DNA of 64,000 nucleotides from Blattamonas nauphoetae. Its lineage: Eukaryota; Preaxostyla; Oxymonadida. The DNA lies in the NCBI GenBank assembly GCA_033064195.1, contig JARBJD010000129.1, forward strand, positions 1 through 64,000, read 5' to 3'. The notes beneath the pieces were generated by a model, which was not told the origin of the DNA, ran no database searches, and saw nothing but the letters and a program-made list of their open reading frames with translations. Positions 13,281 to 26,272 of this stretch are shown here, in pieces; the stretch's first letter is position 1, and each line of letters opens with the position of its first letter. The position numbers were made by a program, and so were the translations under genes.

Positions 13281-14136
13281 CTTCTGTTTCTTTCGTCTCA
13301 CCCAAATCCCATTCCGCGCGGATAAGAGCTGACGATGTAATCACTCCTGTTCGCAGACAACCGAGAGAAATACTTATGATGTTTTGTGGATGATATTGTG
13401 TTGAATGGATCTCTTGAGGCTTCTGTGGAGGCAGTCGATGCATATTGTTCAGTCTGCGTGGGGGATTTATGCTTCGGTTCATGACAACCTGTTGAGATCT
13501 GATTTTACAAGCGATGGAGAATATTGTGATCATGAGAAGGCAGGCATATGTTGGCGGGGAGGGTTTCGTAGGGAGAAGCGGAGAGTTGGAATGTGATGAG
13601 CGTGTCAATCGATGTCGGATGCGAGTTGTCAGTGAACGAGGGAGGCGTTCAGAGAATCAACATCAATCCTTGTGATTTATAACTTGCGACGGTATCAAGT
13701 GAAATGGTGGTGTTTGAAGGATCTCATAGGGCGGAACGAGGATGAGAGATTGTTGGTTTCAATGAGTGGGTGATTTGATTCGAATGGTCGTTGATGCGTC
13801 AAATGTTGATTGGAGAATACTGAATGGTAGTGTGAGTGGCGATGAAACGAGGTCACGAGTCGAGATAAGCTATTCTGAGCGGTCAAGTTTGGTGATCGAA
13901 GGCTTGCCATTTCCTTTTGACTGAGTGATTGAATGAAACTGGTTTAAACATTCTAGATGATTTATATTGATGTTTTTGAGGATATATTTGATGATATGTT
14001 TCATGTTGCTGTCGGCTGTCGCTGGAGACACGAAGTTCCGTTTTGAGTGTCGTGAAGAGTATCTGGCGATGTGATGAGAATTAAGAACTATTGTATCAAA
14101 CCTTTCAGTAAACAGAGGTGCCGTACGATGGTTTTG
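13281..14136. other. No recognisable gene
   Basis: No supported open frame or RNA gene is seen. This may be the worn 5' part of the pseudogene at 11.4-13.3 kb, but no motif confirms that. Confidence 0.35.
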
Positions 14137-14680
14137 CCCTTATTTTCTACATGGATCTATTGTGGGGGTGAGTGATTCCTGCTGGTCAAAATCAGTTTCC
14201 TTTTGTCAAATAGCGAGAAAAATGTGATAAATAACGAATTCCAACCCATGTATATTCACCCGCTGAGGTACAGTTGAAACGGAGATCGGTCGGTCCAGTC
14301 AGTCTGGTGACTATTTGCATGATTCCATGGGCGGATCAGTGACTCAAAGTGACTCTCCATAAAAGTATGGGGTGTGCCGAAGATTTGTGCACGAACACAA
14401 CTGATTTATCGGAATATGAGTTTATCTCTCAAAAATAGTGTGAAATGTGAAAGAAACACTAAGAAAAGCGATTGAAAGAGGATGGAGATTGTGAACGAGT
14501 TTTTGAGAGGAAAAAACCAGGATATTGATGTGATTATCAATACTGCTGCGATGTTCGATTGGAATAGGTGCATTCTGGGTCTGGATTCATCATGTTTTGG
14601 ACTTATGGGGGTGAGTCACTGACTCGATTTTTTTTGGTGACTGGACTCGGTCATTCTCGACTGTCTGTTGCCCATGCCTA
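14137..14680 (+). repeat. Dispersed ~530 bp repeat, copy B
   Basis: This is the direct-orientation partner of 1932-2458, 12.2 kb away, with the same end blocks (CCCTTATTTTCTA at left, TTGCCCATGCCTA at right). The two copies bracket the zone of decayed receptor genes, but that arrangement alone does not show a composite element. Confidence 0.75.
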
Positions 14681-15804
14681 CAAGCCAAGTTTATTTCATC
14701 AAAAGTTCTAAAAACCAACATTTAAAACCAATCTCCTTTCGTAGTTGAGAAATGTGTCGACCTTTCTCAAGAATTAGAACACGACTCGATTGAACATTCT
14801 TTTCGAGAGTTTTATTCTAGACTTGGAAAGTGGGGTCGATTTCTGGTTATGTTTATGACCATCGAAGTATTGAATGACATCAAAAATTCTGACCCAAAAT
14901 CACCAATATCGATTATACTCGTTCCATCTTCAATGTGTCCTGTTGTACCAATTTCTGAACGGATCAACGTGGTTTTTAAACAAATTGTATCGGAGATGAA
15001 AAGTGTGATCACACCCTTTTTTCTCGATCATGATCGTCTTCATTCCAGGACTTCTTTGCTTTGTGAATCGGCTAGCTGAGCCTTGTGACAGGATTCGCTC
15101 CAAGAGGTCAGCCATCTTCACTCATTCAAAACTGTTTCTGGGTGGTTGGCACGCCTTGAACAGCATTTTCGTGGAAGCAAGAGACTTCTTTGTTCACGAG
15201 ATTTCAGAGGACATCAAAGAGATGTGCGCCAAGATGATACATGCTGACACAGTAAAGAAATGAGAGAAGGTATACACGTAAGTTCAGGAATGCTTTCAAG
15301 ATGAAGACAACTTCCTCCTCTATCTGGAAGAACACTGGTGGAGGATCCGCTACAGTTTGTCGGACATTTGAGTAATTTCTTACCCTTCGGGTTGATCATC
15401 AAACTGTTGAATCCTATTATCTCTGGAATATGAAAAAAGTGCCAGACATTCATTTATCCCGTGTTTCCCACTTCGACCTGCTTACTAGAGTATCACTCCA
15501 TTTACCGAAAAATGATTCATACAGTATTGCAGAACGCATTCTCAGTTTGACTTGGACGACCCATGTTGATGGAATTTCGAAAATTCTGGACCGATAAAAA
15601 ACTTAAAAAGGCGGAACGATACCAAACCAACTGATCGCTGACATAGTCGGCTGTACGACACCACAGGTGTCGCAGAATAGACTTGGACCGAAGTAGATTC
15701 CTGTTGACGAAAAAAAGGAGCATACTGGGTCTCTGAAAAAACAAATCGATTCGACAGAAACAGATCGTACCCCTACGACTTCATCCGACTAAATTCGAAA
15801 AAGA
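14681..15804. other. No assigned gene; possible 5' part of the transposon
   Basis: Short open frames occur, for example a 77-codon plus-strand frame at 15030-15263, but none has a domain I recognise. The N-terminal DNA-binding part of the pogo-like transposase that follows would be expected here and is not legible, which suggests decay. Confidence 0.3.
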
Positions 15805-16620
15805 TTGCCCTCCATTTTTAGTGGTCACATGACTTCTTCTCGAACAGCTATAAAAGTCACCGATGTTGATCGGTACATGACGAAACTTGAAACGCTCATC
15901 AAAAAAGCCCATCCACTCCTGCTCATTAATGCAGACGAAGTCGGCTATCAACCCAAAAAGGATTCTATTGGTCACTGTGTGGTCGTTGCGGTTGAAATAT
16001 CGGGAAATCAACTACATCATCCAGTTCCTCAGACAGTCCCACGATTCTCCGCAATGGCCGCGATCTCCCAGCACGGAAAGTCTCTACCACTCCACTGTGT
16101 ACTTTGATCTCCTATGGATGAAAAAAATCTTGAAACAATGGGAACTATGGATGAAGATGGAATCATAGTTGAAGAAATCGAGAAAGGCGGGTTCACACAG
16201 GACAAGTTTGATAGTTGGCTTGACAACGTCTTGCTTGACTATGTGGCGGAACAACGAAGGGTATTGGGAAAACCGAAAGCGCCAGCTCTTCTCCTCGTGG
16301 ACAACTCCAGTGTCCATCTCGGCGAGGCAGCAGAGCTGGCGCTCACAAATGCTGGCATAACCCTCTTCACCCTTCCTCCGAACGCCACACACTATCTACA
16401 ACCGTTAGACTGTGTGACGTTCGGAATCCTCAGGAGGCAACTGTCTCGGCTCATGGACGATGACAGTTCCTCATCGATCGGACGATGTCTTCAACAATTT
16501 TTAAGTGCGTACCAAACTGCAACGACTGGTGAGAATACCAGAAGCGCATTTCGCCGAGCTGGTCTGGAGGTCCATTCTGGAAACGAGGGAGAACAAAGCA
16601 TTGAATTCCAGACAGAGTGA
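15805..16620 (+). mobile_element. Broken pogo/Tigger-like transposase (DDE_1 type)
   Basis: Two adjacent open segments together show the DDE_1 catalytic core. The first (to 16107) contains LLINADEVGYQPKK, where the first catalytic Asp sits, and RFSAMAAISQHGKSLPLH, the strand after it. The second (16114-16620) contains ALLLVDNSSVHLG (second Asp) and LPPNATHYLQPLDCVTFG (third Asp, 35 residues after the second). This spacing and the LPPNATHYLQPLD block are typical of pogo/Tigger/CENP-B-like transposases of the Tc1/mariner superfamily. The segments are in different frames, so at least one frameshift separates them, and the N-terminal helix-turn-helix region is not recognisable. The element is dead as read. 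Terminal inverted repeats were not found. Confidence 0.8.
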
Positions 16621-17654
16621 AACAAAAGCATGTCCGAAAGGAAAGAAGTTTGGCCTACAAAACCATGTAGCCCCATTCTAATTCATACATTTCCTCCTTT
16701 ACACTTTCTCACCACTCTGCGACTCTTTCTGTATTCGAGCATGTTCAAAAACTGAGAAAAAGTCAACGACTTAAAAATGGGTCATGATCGTGAGAGTTAC
16801 AAATTCGTCAAATGTCCGGCCAACTGGAAACTGTCTGGCAGTACTCCATGAAACAGAATAGACTATTCGGGAAGTCAACCACTTTCTTTTTCTTCGTTGG
16901 ATTATTTGTGATACTACTATGAAGATGCATTCTCAAGCAGAATACGATCACAAATTCGATCTCGAATATAAAATTTTAGCCGAAAAAACCAGTTTTACTC
17001 TCTTTTTAAAAAACGGAAAAAAGTGACATCACAGAAATTGTTACAAAACGAAGAACCACAGACAATTTCAAACTCGATATCCTGTTGAGGTGTGAGACAC
17101 AAGCTGAACAAGTTTCCACAAACAGCCCTCTCTAATCACTTTTTCCCAAAAGGAGAATCTTTGTGAATGGTCGACAAAACTCTCAAAGTCGAAGTCAGGT
17201 GAGGTATTTTTGGTGTGAGATCAGAGAGGACGACACTGACCGAGCCAAAAGGGTCTGTCTGTCCAGTTTTACCTCCTGTCTCGCAGAGGACACTTTTCTC
17301 TCCGATTGAAATTTCATATCACATTCAAGGATACTATTTCTCAGTTTTCTTAATCCACACATTGACACCCTATTTCACCATTATTAGTACTTTTTCATTT
17401 TTCATTAATTTCTACGTCATAAATCTTCGTTACTGATTTTTCTCTTCAAAGTGACATGGATGTGAATCACCCATTTTGGTAGTTCAATCAAGAAAACTTG
17501 GGAACATCCCCTATCTCCTAAACGAGATGTATCTCTTGTTTATTGTGTCTTTCTTATTTTTCCGAAATGATTCTGGAGTCCACGGTTCCCATTCATGGGA
17601 TCATGCCCTTTGTTCTTTTCTCAATCCTAGAGATTCCACTCTCTCGATACCGAG
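16621..17654. other. No recognisable gene
   Basis: AT-rich sequence between the pogo-like remnant and the start of the receptor gene. It must hold the receptor promoter and any transposon right end, but I see no motif that marks either. Confidence 0.35.
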
Positions 17655-20600
17655 ATGTTCGGCATATTCAATTTCCTTATTCCATTCATCATGTCATCCT
17701 ATCCTGATGCGCAGGCTTCTGATTTGATCCCAGTGATCCCAGTCGGATCTGATCCCAGTTCATTTCTGCAATACCATTTCGTTTCTTTTCACTATTTTCC
17801 TTCTTGAAATATATGATATCTGAATAGAAAACCGAGATGAAATGAAAATGTTCATTAGATCGAACAATAACATGAGTCTTTTTGTGACTCACAATTATGG
17901 CGTATATGATGTAAATTTCCGAGTTTCTGAATGTCGTCCGAAGAATAAACAGTGAATAATTCTTGGATTTGCACATAAAATTGATGATATGTCCAAAACA
18001 ATTGAGATGAGAGTGAAATCCAAATTTATGGTTAAGACCGGATGAACTGCTTCAGAAGGAATGAGCTCGATTCTGGGAGATGGGGATGGCGAATAGGGAG
18101 TGCGAGTTTGTAAAATTGAAAGTGAGAAGAGCCGAGAGATGCCCACTTCGTGGATGTGCAACGCCGCTTGGATCGACGCCGTCAGAACCGTCACAGAGCA
18201 GAGGAATACGAACAGTGACGAGAGCACAGCGCGGAAGGGGTCGGTGGGCGAGTGGTGGGGAGTGAGTGAGGAGAACGGGGAGGACGAGGGGGCGGCGAGG
18301 CGCGGTTTTGTTTGTGACGAATCGAGATCTCAGTATTGTGATTAGCGGTTGGTTTTGGGAGGAGAAGGCAGGGGCGGTCGAGAGAGGACGGACAACCGTG
18401 GCATCGTGTAGTTCAACTTCGGGAAGGTCAGTTTTGGGATTGTTTTTTCCATCCTTCCCAAGATGCGATGGGACTTCATCTGTTCGGTTTGAATTTGATG
18501 CTGCAAACAGTATGTCTTCCTCTGCATCATCTAAAAGTCTATTCTGATATTCTTTTTCCTCTAATCCCTCGCGATTTCCTAACGGTCAGTCGAGTGTGGA
18601 GAATGGTCTTCCCCGATCTGCCTGTCTCTCGTTTGTATTCTGGGTACTCTTCTGAAAGCAAGAAGATCCGGTGCCGCTCCAAAATCTGTCGCCTCTCAAG
18701 CATTTTTCCAAGCGAGCGATGAATTGCTATGATCGGTGTTTTTGCGAGCCTAGTGCACTCAACGCGGGAAAAGTGTCAATGCTTACAATTGGTCCTTTCT
18801 TCCATATTGCAGCATCACAACAAGTATCTATGACAGAATCTGCGCTGAGTTCGAAAGCAAGTCCATATGTTCTTCTGGCTGAGGTGGGGCTTCCGGACGA
18901 TCCGTTGGCGAGTGAGGAGATGCTGGCGATGGAGAGCTAGAACGAGAAAGTGTTTGGAGTTAGTGTGGGCGATCTGTGAGAGGAGAGAGTGGATTTGTTG
19001 ATTCGGTTGTGTGTGTGATCGACTAGTTGAGAAGAATGTGGAACGAGAAGAATAGGACGAATCAGAAGCCAATTGAAGAGTTCGTCGAGCTGTGTGTGCA
19101 TGTGACTTTGAATTGTGTGGAGAAGACAAATCGGTCACTTCCCTTGACTTTTCTTCACTCTTCTTCTCTTGTTAACTCCTGTTCTCAACACCATTCTCCT
19201 TTAGAATCATGATTTCGGTTAAAAGACTCGAAAATCAGCAAAAGACAGGTCTTTGTGAGAAAGAGGAAAATCGAGTTTGAAATTGAATGAGGAAAATCTC
19301 GAAACTCCTATTTAAGAAAGTGATGTCAGTCAAAAATTGGGGACTGGGATCAATTGATCCCAGTTTTACCTGTTTTGATCCCACCACTCAAAAGCCTGCT
19401 GATGCGTTTCACGATTCATTTGTTGACCTGAGAATAGAACTCCCAAAATTGCTCACCAGTCCAAATGGAATGTCCAATGAAAAGATTTTCCACCTTGGAA
19501 ACTGGACATATCACACAGATTCGCTAGTTTTCACGAGCACATGCATGAATCTGGTTGGCACAGACCGAACAGAACTCATTCATTCATCAAGTCTCTCTCT
19601 GGACCAAAAAACGCGACATAGAGACAAATGGAGGACAACAGAGAACACGGCTGGAATGGGGAGCATCCTTGTTTTGCAGAACTCAACAATGAGTGCGGAG
19701 TGTATTTGGATGAAAATGATCGAAAACACCGATTCATCTCTCTCTCCGCACAAACACACTTACTCATCTGGGCAAGCTAATCACCTTACAACTGTTGTTA
19801 GTTCAGAATTATCGCTGATAACTTGCGTTCTGACAGTTTCATCCGCGTTCTCAGGATTCTTGATTCAAACTGATTCCTCCTTTGGTGTCCAATCATCGAT
19901 ATCTCTGCGGCAATGCAAGATATTCGGGAAGAACGGGAATATAAGACCATTGGCGAAAATTCTGTCGTCTAAATTGCCGTCGTCAGTGTCTATCTCGGTG
20001 TCATCGTTGTCGCTGGATTCTTTTGGGATTGTTTCTGGCAACAGTCTGTTATTTGATGTCTCCTCTTCGAAGAGTGGAGATCTTCGGAATTGTGAAGTAT
20101 TATCGTCTCTCGCCTCATCCTCGTTTCACAATTTGACATCAACTCCAACTGGTCGCCATCAGACGCCCTGGCGACTTTCTCAACGGAGTCACGGCTTGAC
20201 AATCACCGACACAGTTGAAGTGCTTCAAGGAACGGTTCTTCAAGATCACAACTTTGGTGGATCTCATCTTTGCCACAACTCAACATTCTCCGCGTGCCGT
20301 TCCTCGTTTCCGACTTTCTCAGACTTAACTGCCTTCCCAGGATTTTCTCGTTTCTTTCTGGAAGCACAGAAACACAAATTGACGTCGTATGACTTTATTG
20401 ATCAGAAGTGTGTTCGGCACACCTTTTGGTCATCACTCAATCCAGACGAGGAGAAACCTGAACAATATGTCTTCCCAACACCATACACCCCCATCACATT
20501 CTCTGACTGCGTGTTCACAAATCTGAAGGATGATACAGATAATTACATGCTCGCGGGAGGAGGAGCACTCCATCTCCGCACGAAGTCTCCCCTCTTCGTG

Positions 20601-23600
20601 ACGGGGTGCACGTTCACAAATTGTGTGACAGTGGAAGGAAGTGGAGGAGCGATTTTTGTTCAAAATGAAGAATACAAACCAGACCAGATCCGAGTCGAAT
20701 CGAGCACGTTCAAAGACTGCTCGTCGCCGTCTGGCGAAGGAGGAGGCATCTGTGTCTTTCCTTCCGTGAGACTCGAACTCATCTCATCCACATTCGAGAA
20801 TTGCTCCACGTTGTTCGGAACTGGAGGTGCTGTCTGGGCTGAGAATTGCGCTGCGTCTTTCTCGACATTCCGGGACAACAAAGCTAACGCAGGCGGCGGG
20901 TTGGCATGCCAGAATGGAATCACGATTCAATTCTGTCATTTCGAAGGAAACCAAGCCACAAGTGGCAATCCTGATTTCACAGAGAATCATTCTGACGATC
21001 CCTTCCCATTTTTTGGCATTTCTCTCTCTGATGCTCATTGGGAAGCTCAATCTGACCTTTTCTTTGTTCGGAGCGATGGCACAGTCGCTGCCGCTTGCAC
21101 ATTTGCCGATCCGTGTTCTCGCCTATCCACAGCAGTCGGTCTCGCTCCTCCGAACGTCTTCACCAAAGTCCAGGTTGGCACAGGCTCGTTCGGATTGACA
21201 ACACTCTCAGACACACAACACGTCACTCTGACCGGCTTCTTTGCTGAGTCAGACTGTAACCCAACTCATCCAACGACATCATTCTCGATCGAAGTCAAAG
21301 GCGATTCACGCTTAATTATCGACACCATGACACTCTCTCCTCTCGCAGACAACCATCTCGTGAACACCCCATCAGATGCAACCAACACTGAAATTGAATT
21401 GAAACATATCCGCCTTTCTGGCTCTGGAATCACAGCCGTTCCCTTCGTCTTCAAAACAGGGACAGTCACTTTTGTCAATGCATGTTTTGTCTCTCTGTCT
21501 GACATTACATGTTCTCTGATTGCTGTTGTTGGATCGGCTCTAGTCTTTGTGTCGGAGTGTTTCTTTATCAACATCGAGATCGAGGCGAGCGTGATTTCCG
21601 TGAATGGTGGCAAGCTTACAATAGAAAGTACACACTTCAGACGCATCACTCGAACAGCAGGCAACGGAGCTGGTGCAGTCGATGTTCGGGATTCACAATC
21701 TCTCACAATTGACGCTTCTTTCTGCGACTGTCGCTCGCTCGAGGGTGTGGCTGGTGCTCTCAACATCGCCAGTTCGGCAGTCACACAGGAAGATGTGTCT
21801 GGAAGTTCATTTTTTTCGTGCGGGATCAACAACCAATCGTAATCGACGACAACATTGTCGTTTCGACCAAAAGGGTCTCTCGTCTCAGAGTTGTTGAAGA
21901 CGACGAGATCGCAGACTATACAAATGATTTTATGAACGTCGTCTCAGCTCGAAGTTTGGAGTCAACCGACTTCTCCTCGTTGATGGATCAGAATTACTTC
22001 GAACTCGAACTCTCGGCATCAACACAGACTATTCTCACCTTCCCTCCACTCACTCTTCACAGCGGCACCGTTCAAATCACCAGCGGGGAGGGTGGAGGAA
22101 AGACGATTCTCACACAAACGACGAAGACAGATGAATCCCTCTTCACACTCTCTACCAACAATGGTGACGAGGTTTATCTCTATGTCCGCTCTGTTCGATT
22201 CCTTCTAAACACACAACTCACTGCTCCAATGATCGCTGTTGATGCTCAATCGTCTTTCGACTTGAAGGAATCATTCGTCTCATCTTTTGGAAGCTTATCG
22301 AAACGGCCTTTCGTCAGATCAGAGGGAAGTCTTTCCATCAACACAACTTTGTTCATCGACATCTCATTTGATGGATGTTCGTGCATCGAAACAACAGGTG
22401 GAACGATGACAATTGAAGGGAGTTATGATAAAGCTGACAGTTCGATCTCTTCTCTCTCAACGAATGTCGACGGAGCCTTTCTCAACGCCAACAACACAGC
22501 AATCACTCTTTCTGACTTGGCATTTGTCGATTGTCATGCGAAGAATGGAGGAGCGATCTTCACAAAGGACTGCCTTTCCGAATCGTTCTCTGGTTACTTC
22601 ATTGATTGCTCAGCAGAAGAGCGAGGTGGTGGGTTCTGCTCTGAACACTCCGGTTCTGTCTCGGAAGAGACATCATTCATGTCCTCGTCCCATTTTGTGA
22701 ACTGCCGTGCCAAATTTGGTGGCGGATTCTTCCTCACACTCACGCCGATGATGACTGTTTCAATCTCTGTCCCCCAACAATCCCAGTTTTTTGGACGACG
22801 CGTAAGTTATTCGTTGTTCGAGGGATGCTCAGCAGAGAAGGGGGCAGGAGGGTATTTAGACGGAGAGATTGGACAATCAGCGCTATCCATCTCCTCAAGT
22901 TTCTCAATCAACGATGGTTCTGTGTGTAAAGGCTCTGAATTCTTCATATCACAATCGCTCGCTGAATCCATCATTGAGATTGATCAACCAATCTCTGACT
23001 CTTTCCAGAGCGAAGGATCATTCAGCAGTCGCTCAGAACACGACGATGGAGACTACAAACACGTCGAAGTGGAAGGGTTTCCAGAACTCTCCTACAACTT
23101 CGAACTCCCAGACATTGTTGTTGATAGTGGCCCCACATTCGATCTGGAAGGCTGTATTACCGAGTACTTCACGTCTTCTTATAACTCTCTCAGCCATCTC
23201 ATCGACAGATTTCACACTCAGACAGACAATGGACGATTCCTTCAAGTCCCCATCAAGCTTCGAGACACACTGTGCATCTTTGAGACTGCTCGAGTGACAA
23301 AGCAATCAATTCAGCTGATTCTAAATGACAACGTGTATGATCCTGCAGATAAAACAACGATTATATTTGGGGACGAATTCAATTCAGACATAACAGTTTT
23401 CATTGTCGTTGACAACACAGGTTCTGTTGAGCTTTCGGAACTGAAAGTTGATTGGGAGGAGAACCTCACGCTGTGTCAGCTCGTCGACAGAACAGCATCA
23501 ATGTCGATTTTGGGATGCGAGATCAACATTGTGTCTCTCCTCTCCATTCCTCTGATCATTTGTCAAGCTGGCACGCTTGTCATCTCTGCTTCAACAGTTT

Positions 23601-26272
23601 TCTCCTCCATCACTCTCGACAGCTTCAACCAACCTCTCGTTCTCTCCGAGATATCAGCTCCGTCTGTGTCAAACTCAGTCCAAAGTGATATCCAGGTTGA
23701 GATGAATGAAGTGAAATTCCAGAATCTTAAGATGAAGAATGAAGTCACAGTGATCGAATTGAACGATGCCGATCACATCAAACTTTCACAAGTCGTCTTT
23801 GAGCACGTGGAACTCTCGAATGAATCCGAAGCACTTCGGATTGTGGTGAGAGGACGTGAATTGTGGAAAACAATCGAACCAGTCACTGGATCTGGCTTCC
23901 CCCAACGAGGGAATGCTCCAATCGACACTCTCTATCGATCGCTGGATCGAAACGAGGAGGGCGGTCCGTTCAACACACCCACTCTTCTTGTCTATCTCTC
24001 CGCATACACCGCTCCGACGATCCACGTCCAGTCAAATGGGAAGGATGTGTTGGGCTGAGGAGATTCTCTTCTGCCATGCTCCAGTTTGGACGAGGCAGAC
24101 AGACACCTCGAGGGGGCACTCCAATATTCCATCTCCGTCCACGATTCTGCTCAACTCTCATCCCAACTCGACCTTGTACAGGATCAGACCACAATCTCGG
24201 CGAAAGAGACTGTGTGTTTCATTCAAACCGATCCAAATGGTTCGCTGATCAATCACAAAACTGGAAGTGTTGATCCCAAACTGGAGCTCATCAATCTCTG
24301 GTTCGTTCTCTCTCCTGGTCGCTCGAAGGCGTTTCTTCAGTCGACGAGTGGAACGCTAATTGTGACGAACTGCTCATTTTCGTGGCCATCTGACTTGGAG
24401 TGTGAGCTTGCCTTGATTGTTGGAGGACACATAAAACTGGTTGGTCTGAACATGACTCGATTCAAATCGTCAATTCCGCTGTTTCGCTTTGTTGGAGATG
24501 ACACAACTCAACCTTCAGCATCAATCGAGAAATGCAATTTCTACTCGCCTGATCCGTCTCTCACAAGCTCGACGAATGACGACCAGAATGGAGACAATGA
24601 TGAATCAAAACTATGTTGGTGGAATTCGTCGTTGATTCTCGTTTCTAAGAGCACACTGGAAGTGTCATCGTCGTCGTTCTCAGACATTGAGATTGGAGGA
24701 ATTGAGGTTGTGAACGGGACAGTTCGTGTTTTTGAAACACAGTTCAGCAAATCAAAGAAAGAAGGGAGTGGAAATGTGGATCGTTTTAGATCATTGACTC
24801 GAAACATTTTCTGCTCAGAAAACAGTGTTGTCAACTTGAAGTCGACAACTCTTGAAACAGCAAAATCGACATCACTCTGGATCAACGCCGACTCGTCTTG
24901 TGCTGTTCGTGACAGTTCAGACGTTGAAATCACAAATCCGTTTTTCATTCCTTCACTCGCTGCATCGTCGTGTTCGGTATCTCTGAACAAGAAATCATCA
25001 GAATATTCAGTGATTGTTGTTGGGAAAGACTTGATTCCTTGTGGTCTTTCGTTGATTGTTCGTGAGAACAAAACCTCAGGAACGCCTTCATCAGTTCCAT
25101 TTGGATTGAATCGACTGAGATTCATCGATGAAACGAATGTGTCGATTTCAATCCTGAAATCAGAACTGTCGGCATTCGACGGAACATTGGGATGGATTGG
25201 GCTGTTTAGATTTGGCCGAGATGGAGAATCAAATCCATTCACATTCAAAGTTGACGCAAAACAAGCTCGAGCAGAACTGATGAGGCAGACACTGCCTTGG
25301 CTGATTCCTCTGATTGTCGTTGTCGTTGCTGCTGTCGTCGTTGTCATCATTCTCATTTGTGTATGTCGCCGACGAAGACTGTCCCAAAATGAACCCAAAT
25401 CAAACGAAATGAACGATGATACCGTTCAAGTCGAGGAGGACAAGATGGATGGGAACGACGGCACACAAGGAGGCCTTCAAACACAAGACGTTGTGACGAT
25501 GAAAGGGAATGTCATCGAAGAGGAGAACAATACTGCGAGAGCAGGACACGTCCCAGACTCACTCCTAACAGCACTGAATGTTGTTGAAGCTCTTCGATGT
25601 CAGGGAAAGGTGGAGATGACAGTTGTGCAGGAGGTGGACACGCTGTTCAATGCTCTGCATGTTGGAGAACAGAAGCGATCGATTGTGAAGCGAGTGATTG
25701 AGCGGCAGATCGCGTCTGGCATGGCGAAGATTGGGGAGCAGACGAGCACTTCGGCGATTCTGACGAAACTGTCGTCTCATTGGGTGATGTTTGATGCTGA
25801 TAACAATGTGTGTCTGAAACTTCAAGAACCAACACCATCTATTTCACAACCACAACCGCACACACATCAGCCATCCCAACCAAGCCAATCAGGAACCGGA
25901 GACAAATCGAACACGCAAGAGAATCAACGATGGAAAGCGCCTGAAGTAGTGAAGGCGGAAGAAGAGAAAGAATCAAAACTGGATGTGAATCCTCTGAAGG
26001 CGGCAGTTTTTAGTCTTGGCCTTGTCTTGTGGGAAATTGAGACTGGAACAGTTCCATTTGCCGAGCTGGATGCAGTAAATGCTCAGCGTCAGATGGGAAC
26101 AGGAACACTTCCAAAGATGGAAGGACTTGGTTCAGAAATGCGAGCACTGATCGATCAATGTCTTTCTCTGAACCCCGACGACCGCCCAGCTCTCTCCACC
26201 GTCTCCTCCATCCTCGATTCCATCGCAGAGGACGAAGAATCCACAGCTGAACCCAAAACATCGAACACCTGA
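17655..26272 (+). pseudogene. Receptor pseudokinase gene interrupted by a transposon
   Basis: The start at 17655 encodes a signal peptide (MFGIFNFLIPFIMSSYPDA) whose last codon abuts an inserted element (17712-19398 plus an 8-bp duplication). Coding resumes in the same frame at 19407 (FHDSFVDLRIELPKLL). The ectodomain is rich in beta-helix turns such as GGAIFVQNEE and GGGICVFPS, with PC-type repeat starts. A membrane helix at about 25290-25370 (LPLIVVVVAAVVVVIILICV) precedes a basic stop-transfer run. The cytoplasmic end is kinase-like: NQRWKAPEVV, AAVFSLGLVLWEIETGTVPF, LIDQCLSLNPDDRP. The catalytic loop and DFG motif are not present (region HWVMFDADNNVCLKLQEP), so it should be a pseudokinase, perhaps a signalling scaffold. 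Besides the insertion there is a frame change near 21810-21840, beside a run of T, and an in-frame TGA at 24056. These could be decay or assembly errors. Without the insert the product is about 2,300 residues. Confidence 0.75.
17712..19398 (+). mobile_element. hAT-like non-autonomous element, 1687 bp copy
   Basis: The element begins CAGGCTTCTGATTTGATCCC and ends ...CAAAAGCCTG, so the first and last five bases are inverted complements. It is flanked by perfect 8-bp duplications CTGATGCG at 17704-17711 and 19399-19406. The first ~115 bp and last ~100 bp match those of the 521 bp element at 37113-37633; the interiors do not match. The interior has a few open frames of up to ~110 codons on both strands, none recognisable as a transposase. 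The 8-bp duplication and CAGGC terminus suit the hAT superfamily. It interrupts the receptor gene exactly between two codons, just after the signal peptide. Confidence 0.8.

Noticed and set aside
1932-14680. A composite transposon or LTR element bounded by the two ~530 bp direct repeats
   Set aside because: No integrase, reverse transcriptase or matching target duplication is seen, and the contents are decayed host receptor genes, so independent insertions are more likely.
24541-25398. A 285-codon minus-strand open frame
   Set aside because: It lies wholly within the receptor pseudokinase gene and is an antisense shadow of its serine-rich coding sequence.
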